A stretch of 12,488 bases of DNA from SAR116 cluster bacterium (GTDB lineage: Bacteria; Pseudomonadota; Alphaproteobacteria; Puniceispirillales; Puniceispirillaceae), in contig PADU01000053.1 in assembly GCA_002700485.1 (NCBI GenBank), positions 1-12,488 of the forward strand, in the 5' to 3' direction. This document shows positions 1-6,847 of this stretch, piece by piece (position 1 is the stretch's first letter; each line of letters opens with the position of its first letter). The position numbers were made by a program, and so were the translations under genes. The notes beneath the pieces are model-generated. The model searched no databases. It worked only from the letters and a program-made list of their open reading frames with translations, and was not told the DNA's origin.

Positions 1-1275
1 GTATAATATAAATTTGAACCTTCAGACAGATCATCTGTATCGTTGGAACTTAGGTCATAACCACCTACACTACTTGCATTAATAGTAAAGGTATTTGCGG
101 CATCATCATACGTAAAACTTATGTTTGTACCTTCTTGAAATAAAGAATTTATTCTGTCGTCAACTCTTTCGTCTGTATAATATAAATTAGTTCCCTCACT
201 CAAGTCTGTTGTAGATTTCAAAGCTAATCTAGTATCAAATTCTGATTGTACTCTTTGGGTAGTGTAATAAAAATTAGTTGCACCTTCTGCAAGATCGTCT
301 GTAGAGTTTGCACTTAAATCATATCCTAGTGCACCTGTAATAGCTGAAATGATTAATTGATTAGTGGAATCATTGTAGGTGACATTTATATTCGATCCAC
401 CGTCAATAAGAGCGGCAACCCTATCATCTACCCTTTCGTCAGTATAATATAAGTTTCCACTTTCAGAAACTTGAGATGTATTTGCTGGAATACTAAATGC
501 ACCAGTAGAGCTGTTGTATCCTGCCGAGCCACTTGTAGCACTTACAGCGGCTCTTACTCTAACATCTGTGTAGTATAAGTTAGTGCCTTCTGACAAATCA
601 CCCGTGTCATTAGCACTGAGATCATAACCGCCAGTACCTGCTACACTTGCAATTACTAATTGGTTAGTGGCGTCATCATATGTCAAACTTATATTTGCAC
701 CTGCAAGTAATAGTCCATTAACCCTATCATCTACTCTTTCATTTGTAAAATATAAGTTACCGTTACCTTCATCTAGGTCATCTGTATCTTTATTATTAAA
801 GCCAATGTCAAATCTTGCATTTGTAAAATACAAATTATTGCCTTCTGCAAGATCATCAGTATTTTTAGTTGAAAATGCTGTGTTAAATCTAGCGTCTGTG
901 TAGTAAAAATTTACTGTACCTTCAGAAAGATTATTAGTATTGAAAGGATTTAATGTTAATGTAGTAGCAAAATTTTGTCCGTCTGCTGTGTCAATATCTA
1001 AAACACCAGTTGTGGTATTGTAATCAAAATCAGTTACCCCTGCTACTGCGACAGTGCTGGCTGATGTTACTCTACCTTTTGCATCTATAGTTAGAACAGG
1101 AACCAAACTAGCAGTGCCGTACGTGTTTGCTGTTACACCACTATCAGGTAGAGAAATAACGCCTGTGGTATTGTTATAATCTATTTGAGAACTAGTGCCA
1201 GCAATGGCAGCTCGAGCTCTAGTATCTGTAAAATATAAGTTTGTTGGAGATCCATCTTCTGCAATATCATCTGTA
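1..1275 (-). repeat. Degenerate tandem repeats coding for (D)DLxEGxNLYYTDxR motifs
   Basis: Nine diverged copies of a motif reading roughly D-D-L-S-E-G-x-N-L-Y-Y-T-D-x-R lie in the tail fibre frame. They are near bases 1-42, 151-214, 247-303, 424-476, 553-612, 722-782, 810-868, 885-935 and 1202-1272. Three of them head a longer unit: [DN]ERVDDR, then a stretch like NISLTYDDATNQL, then GYDLSAN and the next DLSEG motif. These long units start at 743, 440 and 173, giving spacings of 101 and 89 residues. The copies differ in DNA sequence, so this is an old protein-level repeat, not a recent duplication. Such repeats are common in marine phage fibres and probably form a repeated beta shaft. Confidence 0.85.
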
Positions 1276-4200
1276 ACTAATGTAATACTTCCATCTACAG
1301 TTGAACTTCTTGCATTCACTTCAAAAGTTTTTGAATCTACATAACTTTTGTTGGTTGCTTGAGTTGCTGAAGTGGGTGTTGCGAGATTGTTTATTGCATT
1401 TGAATTCATATTGATGGCGGCCTGCATTGCCTGTACTCCACCAATATCTAAGAAGCCGCTTCCAATTTTATCTGTACGTTCTACATTGCTGTCAGTCAAC
1501 CCAAGTCTTCGGCCTACATAACCTAAGACTGCACTTTCTGTCGGTACGGTGTCAGATGCATTGTCAGTCATTGCATCGTCAGTAGAAAATTCACTTATAG
1601 CTACACCGCGCTTGAATCCAATACCATCTAAGTTTGAAAGAGCAATACTTGCGGCAAATGTAACAGTACCTGTGCCTTGATCTACTTTGAAAAAGTCTCC
1701 TACACGGAAATTACCATCTTGGTCTGATGTAACGAAAAATACACGACCTTTATTTTGCTCAACGACTTCTTTAGATTGATCTTTAGCAATTTGAGGTGCT
1801 CCAAAAATTTCTGAAGGATAGTTGGTGCTTTGGAAACTACCTGTCCCTATGTCCAACATATCGTGACTGGTTGCTCTAAGTGTGCTAATACCAACTGTTA
1901 TGTCTGCGGACTGTCCTGCTTGTGGACCTGCTCTAAATGTTACTGTATCTGAAAAAGTGCTTAGATCTTTTGTTAGGCCAGGTGTTATATCTATTTCAGC
2001 ATACGCGGCACCTACTTCTACTTTGTTTCTAAATGCGGTGATACTATGTAGAGTACCATTGAATCCAAATCGATAGGGATTACCTGCGGCCTGAGCCGCT
2101 TCTATTCTGGAACGTTCATTGTTGTCAAGATCAACTTCAAGTCTAACAGTTGTATCACCAACCTGTCCACTACCGGGCACACTTCCTGCTGTAGTGTCAA
2201 CAACCGGTTTGACATAATCGTAGGTTTCTCGCAAAGTTACTTTTGCTGTATTTGCAGGTAACCCTGCTGTATCGTATGAAAGAACTCTATAGGTTGTATT
2301 AGGATCGTCTTGATAAACAAGAGCGGTTGAAGGTCGTGTTGGATTGACATCAATTACATTTTCAATTTTTATAACTTGGCCATTACGAATTATTATATTT
2401 GTATCGTTTGGGATATTAACTTTTAAGCCGGTTGTAGAAGTATCATTGTTACCAGAACTGGCAATGTTTAACTGTATTACTCCAGGAGTGGTTGTTGCTG
2501 TAAAACCTGTTATTTCATAGCGGACAATTTCAAATGTATCACCAGCGGCATTAGCGGCTCCATTGTGATCAATTTCAATTTCGCTAACATTGAACGGTTC
2601 GTAGGAGTACCCGTCAACAAAGACCTGTAGGTCTCCTTCTTGATTATTAGTGGCAAAGGTACCTGATGTATTGACTGTGGCAATTTGACTCATGTCTTCT
2701 ACAAGGTTTACTTCGTCAGAAGTTTCTAACGGATCACTTCCCCTAGCAACAAGAGCAAAATCTCCATATCCACAACTTCCATTTAAACTTCGGATGTCGG
2801 CACCGTTTTCTGATAGGTATGCAACGTGACAGTAATAAGTGAACACACTTACTGCTTCTGACCTTGCACCGTTGGTTACATAAAGGCCATAACCTAAATC
2901 ATTAATTTGCGTAAAGTCATTGCTCAACATTGATATGTTACCAGCTGTAAGAATCTCAATGTTAAGTGGTAGGGTAGGTAAAGGATCTCCACTGTTTACA
3001 ATTTGATAGTACGTAACATCCCATGGTGTCGAAGTATCCAACAGCACTCGGTACTGTCCTGCACTAACTCCTACAGTGTCAACTTTGTTAATTTGAAATC
3101 TTGTCCCGTCAACATAAAAACTTGTAGGTGCTTGAGGTTCTCTATCTACACTGTCAATTACAATTTCTGTAGTTGAGTTTGCCTGCACTAATCTTGCATC
3201 AAGGTTGCCACAGAATCCGTCTACATACATACCGCCTGCAAAACTTACATCAGGTGCTTTTGATCTACTGAAACTTGATGCTGTTTGTGTGTACGGTGAA
3301 CGTGTTTTAATCTGTCCAACAGGATCAAGAACTTCCATAAACCCTCCATGCTGTTGCACAGTAATGTTTCTGATAATAGTAGCATCATTCATTAAGAACA
3401 CATCAAGTTCTTCGTTGTTCTTTGGTTGATTAAAATTGTTGCCTCTAATAATTTCTGCTACGCCGCCAACATAATTTGTTACTATAGTTTCTACTGCTGG
3501 TGTAGTTAGTATGTTGTTGATATAAGTTGCCAGTTGATCAATGCTGTCTGCTGTAGGAGTTACTTGATCAGTTGGAAGATAAGCGGCTTGACCATAGTAG
3601 GCCAAACCTGCATTAAGTGTTCCGTTGTATTCACCATACTCTAAATCAAAGACTAAGCCGTCAATGATTAATCCTGCATCACGTCTACATTTTGTTTCAC
3701 TGTAATTCAAACTTGGATATGTAGAACTTATATAAGCAATGGTCTGATCTATCAAACTCTTTTTGTTGTCGCGGATAAGCTGAACTTCTGCTATATATCC
3801 TCCTTCATTAGCTATAAATGGATATATTCTCGAAGTATAATCTGTTGTATAGTGTCTTCCAAAAGGTCTTGCTTCTGAACCTACGTATCCATCAAGATTA
3901 TCTTTATCTCTTTTGAATCCTATATCAGCATATGGACTATTACTCATTCCCGGTTGTGGTCTTATAATACAACGCCTAAATTCATCACCTTTGATAGATG
4001 TGTTTACAGGGACTCTGATTGGAAAATGTTCATAGTAAATACCTGTTTCAATAAAGATTGTAATTTCAGGAATACTTTGAACACCACTTACATATGGTGT
4101 ACTTGGTATCGCACTACCAAATTTTAATTGTTCATTTGTTTGGAATTCACCACTTTCAACATCAATTACCAATTGATCAGTTAGCCCACCGGGTACATTG

Positions 4201-4877
4201 TATTCTTCTATTATACCTATAGCACCTGAAGTTTGCCCTATAACTCTAAAACCACTACGTAATTCTGCTGTAGCATCAAGGCTTGTACCACCGTTGGTTA
4301 TGTTTAAATTTTTATATGGTGCATTGTCTACAATGCTGTCAATAATACTTTTTTGTTGACCTGAACCTGGATCGTATGTTATAAATTTTTGATAGGGTCC
4401 TAATCCTTTTGCACCATTCTTAATTATTGCTTCAGCTTCGCGACATGCTCTGTTTACAGTTTTAAATGCAGTTCCAGGAGTACGACCTTTTTTATCTTTG
4501 AATGTGTCATCATCTTTACCATTGGGCGATACATAAAGAACATTTGTGATACTGTTAAATGGTGACGAACCTAATAAGAAAAAGTCACTGCCATCTGAAT
4601 ATTCTAGTGTGTTGGTTTCATTGTTGTATCTAATTAAACCTGCTGTAGGTGCAGGCCTTGTGTTATTAGGATCTGCAAGCAATATAGATGTAACATTGCC
4701 GTTATCGTCTACATTAATTTTATCATTAAAAGCAGGATTACCACCCTGAGTTTGTCCATCACCTACGTAAAATACCTGTTGATCAGTATCATAGATAGCC
4801 TCTCCTTTGAGAGGTGTAAATGCTTTGCGATCTGCTGTCGGGCCTCTTCTAAATAGTATACTTCCGTTTTCACTCAT
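1..4877 (-). CDS. Giant modular tail fibre protein, C-terminus outside the window
   Basis: An open frame of 1625 codons from ATG at 4877 runs off the window without a stop. Seen in the translation: residues 7-41 form a tail-protein N-terminal module (ILFRRG..., GEAIYDTD, YVGDG) also present in the tail spike at 9619-11235. Residues 114-141 (VSPNGKDDD, then PGTAFKT) resemble the start of a pectate-lyase-like beta-helix. A long Thr/Asn/Gly/Asp-rich beta region follows. Near residue 1180 there is a linker of the type 'NNLATP..ATNKSYVDSK', common in phage fibres. From about residue 1200 on there are repeated motifs of the form DDLSEGTNLYYTDERVDDR. These features fit a virion tail fibre or adhesin that binds the host surface. 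The start overlaps the upstream 81-residue gene by 8 bases (ATGAGTGA) with only a weak ribosome site, so translation is probably coupled. Expression is probably late, from the box at 5137-5144. The true length and the receptor-binding tip cannot be seen. Confidence 0.85.
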   Translation of the reverse strand, partial: MSENGSILFRRGPTADRKAFTPLKGEAIYDTDQQVFYVGDGQTQGGNPAFNDKINVDDNGNVTSILLADPNNTRPAPTAGLIRYNNETNTLEYSDGSDFFLLGSSPFNSITNVLYVSPNGKDDDTFKDKKGRTPGTAFKTVNRACREAEAIIKNGAKGLGPYQKFITYDPGSGQQKSIIDSIVDNAPYKNLNITNGGTSLDATAELRSGFRVIGQTSGAIGIIEEYNVPGGLTDQLVIDVESGEFQTNEQLKFGSAIPSTPYVSGVQSIPEITIFIETGIYYEHFPIRVPVNTSIKGDEFRRCIIRPQPGMSNSPYADIGFKRDKDNLDGYVGSEARPFGRHYTTDYTSRIYPFIANEGGYIAEVQLIRDNKKSLIDQTIAYISSTYPSLNYSETKCRRDAGLIIDGLVFDLEYGEYNGTLNAGLAYYGQAAYLPTDQVTPTADSIDQLATYINNILTTPAVETIVTNYVGGVAEIIRGNNFNQPKNNEELDVFLMNDATIIRNITVQQHGGFMEVLDPVGQIKTRSPYTQTASSFSRSKAPDVSFAGGMYVDGFCGNLDARLVQANSTTEIVIDSVDREPQAPTSFYVDGTRFQINKVDTVGVSAGQYRVLLDTSTPWDVTYYQIVNSGDPLPTLPLNIEILTAGNISMLSNDFTQINDLGYGLYVTNGARSEAVSVFTYYCHVAYLSENGADIRSLNGSCGYGDFALVARGSDPLETSDEVNLVEDMSQIATVNTSGTFATNNQEGDLQVFVDGYSYEPFNVSEIEIDHNGAANAAGDTFEIVRYEITGFTATTTPGVIQLNIASSGNNDTSTTGLKVNIPNDTNIIIRNGQVIKIENVIDVNPTRPSTALVYQDDPNTTYRVLSYDTAGLPANTAKVTLRETYDYVKPVVDTTAGSVPGSGQVGDTTVRLEVDLDNNERSRIEAAQAAGNPYRFGFNGTLHSITAFRNKVEVGAAYAEIDITPGLTKDLSTFSDTVTFRAGPQAGQSADITVGISTLRATSHDMLDIGTGSFQSTNYPSEIFGAPQIAKDQSKEVVEQNKGRVFFVTSDQDGNFRVGDFFKVDQGTGTVTFAASIALSNLDGIGFKRGVAISEFSTDDAMTDNASDTVPTESAVLGYVGRRLGLTDSNVERTDKIGSGFLDIGGVQAMQAAINMNSNAINNLATPTSATQATNKSYVDSKTFEVNARSSTVDGSITLVTDDIAEDGSPTNLYFTDTRARAAIAGTSSQIDYNNTTGVISLPDSGVTANTYGTASLVPVLTIDAKGRVTSASTVAVAGVTDFDYNTTTGVLDIDTADGQNFATTLTLNPFNTNNLSEGTVNFYYTDARFNTAFSTKNTDDLAEGNNLYFTNARFDIGFNNKDTDDLDEGNGNLYFTNERVDDRVNGLLLAGANISLTYDDATNQLVIASVAGTGGYDLSANDTGDLSEGTNLYYTDVRVRAAVSATSGSAGYNSSTGAFSIPANTSQVSESGNLYYTDERVDDRVAALIDGGSNINVTYNDSTNQLIISAITGALGYDLSANSTDDLAEGATNFYYTTQRVQSEFDTRLALKSTTDLSEGTNLYYTDERVDDRINSLFQEGTNISFTYDDAANTFTINASSVGGYDLSSNDTDDLSEGSNLYY

Positions 4878-5115
4878 TATCAAACTCTATCAATGGACTG
4901 TTTGGACCATATTCGGCATTAGGATCGTAAGATGCTGTGCCGGCTTTTGGTATGGAGCCGCCGTCTAAGTATGCTTGTGGAGTTTGATTTGCTGCACCGC
5001 CTTCTATATTTTGGAATGAAACATAGTTTGAAGATGGGTTGATTAGTCCACCGTCAATTGCTGGTACAAAAAATAAGTTGTCTTTATCAAAGGGAGCACC
5101 CCTATAAAATGGCAT
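4870..5115 (-). CDS. 81-residue unknown protein upstream of and overlapping the tail fibre gene
   Basis: I do not recognise this protein. It is 81 residues, rich in Gly, Pro, Asn and Ser, has no Cys, and shows no signal peptide or membrane segment. The N-terminus has an aromatic stretch (FYRGAPFDKDNLFFVP) followed by low-complexity, loop-rich sequence and an acidic end. The gene is well supported: AGGAGA lies at 5125-5130, nine bases before the ATG at 5115, and a CATAAATA late-type box lies just upstream of that. Its TGA overlaps the ATG of the giant fibre gene (ATGAGTGA, 4870-4877), which implies coupled translation. By position it may be a small virion protein or a fibre-associated connector or assembly factor, but that is inference from context only. 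Confidence 0.7.
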   Translation of the reverse strand: MPFYRGAPFDKDNLFFVPAIDGGLINPSSNYVSFQNIEGGAANQTPQAYLDGGSIPKAGTASYDPNAEYGPNSPLIEFDNE

Positions 5116-5124
5116 ATCAAATAG

Positions 5125-5130
5125 TCTCCT
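5125..5130 (-). promoter_or_regulatory. Ribosome binding site of the 81-residue gene
   Basis: AGGAGA on the minus strand, nine bases before the ATG at 5115. It is the only strong Shine-Dalgarno site for the two-gene tail fibre unit. The giant fibre gene itself has only a weak site inside the upstream frame. Confidence 0.75.
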
Positions 5131-5136
5131 ACTTGA

Positions 5137-5144
5137 TATTTATG
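5137..5144 (-). promoter_or_regulatory. T4-type late promoter box upstream of the tail fibre unit
   Basis: The minus strand reads CATAAATA, seven of eight bases of the T4 late consensus TATAAATA. As expected for T4-type late promoters there is no obvious -35 element. It sits in the 29-base gap after the Sm-like gene, 21 bases before the ATG at 5115. The identical octamer precedes the tail spike gene at 11256-11263. In T4 such boxes are read by host RNA polymerase with the phage late sigma factor gp55; use of the same system here is inference. Confidence 0.65.
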
Positions 5145-5435
5145 CTAATTAACAGTGAGTCCTGTTGTCTTTTCAATATATTGGCTTGCCATATCTTTTT
5201 CAGTTTTGGCTACACAAATAATATTTTGCATGTTTAGAGTAAACTTATTATCGTGTTTTACAGTAAACATGTAAGGTGCAAGTCCCATGCCTTGTTGTTG
5301 AACAACAAGCATTAATGGTTTTACTACTGTGATTTTGTCGCCACTTTCTGCTTCTAGTCTAGCAACAACTTCTTCTCCAGAACTTAATTTGATACTTACT
5401 GTATCACCTACTTTGTATGGTGCTTCAATTAACAT
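5145..5435 (-). CDS. Small Sm-like (LSm-type) beta-barrel protein, function unknown
   Basis: A 96-residue protein. Residues 9-45 follow the pattern of an Sm1 motif: VGDTVSIKLSSGEEVVARL, then alternating hydrophobic residues and an LMLVV strand. A Gln/Gly-rich loop (QQQGMG, 46-51) follows, then a further strand pair and a probable C-terminal helix (77-91). Sm-like proteins often form rings that bind RNA, but no RNA-binding residues can be identified with certainty, and the fold call rests on pattern only. Small proteins of this look occur in T4-like marine phages, to my recollection. The start lies three bases after the glutaredoxin stop, with GGAT as a weak ribosome site, so it belongs to the nrdB-glutaredoxin unit. 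It could instead be another small SH3-like barrel protein. Confidence 0.7.
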   Translation of the reverse strand: MLIEAPYKVGDTVSIKLSSGEEVVARLEAESGDKITVVKPLMLVVQQQGMGLAPYMFTVKHDNKFTLNMQNIICVAKTEKDMASQYIEKTTGLTVN

Positions 5436-5438
5436 ATA

Positions 5439-5690
5439 TTATCCATGTCCTGTTCCGTTATAATTTGTATCTTCGATGTATGATACAAACTGTTCGTATC
5501 CACCAACGGGTTTTCCGTATACTTTGATTTGTGGAAACGTTCTTGCACCTGGAAACTCATTCATAACAGAATCTCTGTCAAAGTCTTTTCCAAGTTCCTT
5601 ATATTCAAATTTAAATTGTCTTGACTCACACAAGGCTTTTGCCTTCATGCAAGAAGGACAAGCAGTCTTGCCCCATATTTCTATGCTCAT
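5439..5690 (-). CDS. Glutaredoxin, probable electron donor to ribonucleotide reductase
   Basis: An 83-residue protein of normal length for a small glutaredoxin. It has the redox site CPSC at residues 11-14, the cis-proline segment TFPQI (Pro53) and the glutathione-binding GG at 63-64 followed by an aromatic residue. Glutaredoxins reduce the active-site disulphide of class I ribonucleotide reductase using glutathione. Here the ATG overlaps the nrdB stop (ATGA, 5687-5690), so it is translationally coupled to the reductase small subunit, which makes NrdA its likely client. It plays the role of T4 nrdC, but the CPSC site differs from the T4 protein (CVYC, from memory), so orthology is not claimed. 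A third Cys at 21 is not part of the motif. Confidence 0.92.
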   Translation of the reverse strand: MSIEIWGKTACPSCMKAKALCESRQFKFEYKELGKDFDRDSVMNEFPGARTFPQIKVYGKPVGGYEQFVSYIEDTNYNGTGHG

Positions 5691-6790
5691 AATTTAAAGT
5701 CCTTTAGAGAGTCTGAACTAACATCTTGTTTGATGCCGCCAATGATATAGCTTTCGACTTCTGTTTCTTGTGGAGCAACCTGTAGTCCTGATGAACTTAG
5801 CCAATGTTGTGTCCACGGTAATGGATTAGTGTTTACTGGTGCATCAAATATTGTTTTATATCCAAGAGCTTTAAGGCGTCTGTTGGCAATATATTCTACA
5901 TATTGATGTAACAATGTTTCATTCAATCCTATAATAGAACCATCTTTAAACAAATAGTTTGCCCATGCCTTTTCTTCATTGACACAGGTGCGCCACATCT
6001 CATAAACTTCTTCTTCACATTCTTTTGCAATAGTTGCCATTTCTGGGTCGTCTTTGCCTTGCAACCAATGTTTTAGTACATGAGTTGACAGTGCAAGGTG
6101 TTGACTTTCATCTCTAGCAATAAGTGAAATAATTTTTGCTGAGCCTTCCATAAGTTTTAGTTCGCCAAAGGCAAATGTACAAGCAAAGGAAACATAAAAA
6201 CGTAACCCTTCAAGGATGTTCACATTCATCATAGCCAAAAACATTTTCTTTTTTACATCGCGTAGGCTACCTTTTCCTTGATGAAAGTATAGATCAGCTG
6301 CTTCTGTAAATGCATCATAATTTTTTGTTACACTAACAGCACGTTCGATAATTTTATCATCATCAAGAATAGTATCAAACACTTCGCTAGGATCCGCATA
6401 CACGTTCTTCATAATATGTGTGTAGCTACGTGAATGAATTGTTTCAAAGAAGTCCCAAGTAACAATACATCCCTCTAATTCAGGAAGTGAAACATACGGC
6501 AAAAATGCTAGACAAGGACCACGTCCTTGTACGCTGTCTAACAGAGTTTGATATTTTAGATTACTTGTAAAAATATGTTTTTGTTCTGAACGGAAGTTAA
6601 CAAAGTCTGCTCTATCTTTCTGCAGACTAACTTCTTCTGGACGCCAAAAGTACCCCAGCATAGTTTGATTTAATTTATCAAATACTGGAAACTTAAACAC
6701 ATCATAACGCTGTGTGTTTTGATCTGCACCAAAGAACATATTTTGTTTGGTGAAATCAATCTTTTCTCTGTTGAAAACTGTTTTTGCCAT
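5687..6790 (-). CDS. nrdB: Class Ia ribonucleotide reductase small subunit (beta, radical-bearing)
   Basis: A 367-residue protein, close in length and sequence to Escherichia coli NrdB (376). It holds the diiron-oxo cofactor and stable tyrosyl radical that start reduction of ribonucleoside diphosphates in the alpha subunit. All ligands can be seen: Asp85 (LLD), Glu116 and His119 (ETIH), Glu194 (LEGLRFY), Glu228 and His231 (RDESQH). The radical tyrosine is Tyr123 (HSRSYTH). The C-terminal tail (VESYIIGG ... LKDFKL) matches the segment that docks into NrdA. The enzyme therefore needs oxygen and iron. It lies downstream of nrdA but has its own consensus sigma-70 promoter in the gap. An AGAGGAA ribosome site at 6798-6804 precedes the ATG, and its stop overlaps the glutaredoxin start. 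Confidence 0.98.
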   Translation of the reverse strand: MAKTVFNREKIDFTKQNMFFGADQNTQRYDVFKFPVFDKLNQTMLGYFWRPEEVSLQKDRADFVNFRSEQKHIFTSNLKYQTLLDSVQGRGPCLAFLPYVSLPELEGCIVTWDFFETIHSRSYTHIMKNVYADPSEVFDTILDDDKIIERAVSVTKNYDAFTEAADLYFHQGKGSLRDVKKKMFLAMMNVNILEGLRFYVSFACTFAFGELKLMEGSAKIISLIARDESQHLALSTHVLKHWLQGKDDPEMATIAKECEEEVYEMWRTCVNEEKAWANYLFKDGSIIGLNETLLHQYVEYIANRRLKALGYKTIFDAPVNTNPLPWTQHWLSSSGLQVAPQETEVESYIIGGIKQDVSSDSLKDFKL

Positions 6791-6797
6791 TTGTGTA

Positions 6798-6804
6798 TTC
6801 CTCT
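6798..6804 (-). promoter_or_regulatory. Ribosome binding site of nrdB
   Basis: AGAGGAA on the minus strand, seven bases before the ATG at 6790. It supports this start, which also matches the NrdB family N-terminus. It lies within the predicted leader of the sigma-70 transcript, which would begin near 6810. Confidence 0.75.
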
Positions 6805-6816
6805 TTTCCTGTCTTT

Positions 6817-6845
6817 ATTATAATAGTATCAGTTCAGCTTGTCAA
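6817..6845 (-). promoter_or_regulatory. Consensus sigma-70 promoter between nrdA and nrdB
   Basis: The minus strand carries a perfect -35 box TTGACA (6845-6840), a 17-base spacer, and a perfect -10 box TATAAT (6822-6817). Transcription would start near 6810, about 20 bases before the nrdB ATG. It lies in the 57-base gap between nrdA and nrdB, the longest gap in the window. It should drive nrdB, the glutaredoxin and the Sm-like gene by unmodified host RNA polymerase, independently of nrdA. Chance occurrence of both perfect boxes at ideal spacing in so short a gap is unlikely. Confidence 0.85.
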
Positions 6846-6847
6846 CC

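Noticed and set aside
1..1275. CRISPR-like array
   Set aside because: The repeats are diverged at DNA level, differ in spacing and lie in one continuous reading frame of a fibre protein.
1..4877. Several separate genes or a frameshift in this stretch
   Set aside because: Reading codon by codon from 4877 gives no stop, and the expected fibre modules appear in order in one frame.
6791..6847. Terminator in the nrdA-nrdB gap
   Set aside because: No stable hairpin followed by a T-run was seen; the gap is explained by the promoter and ribosome site.
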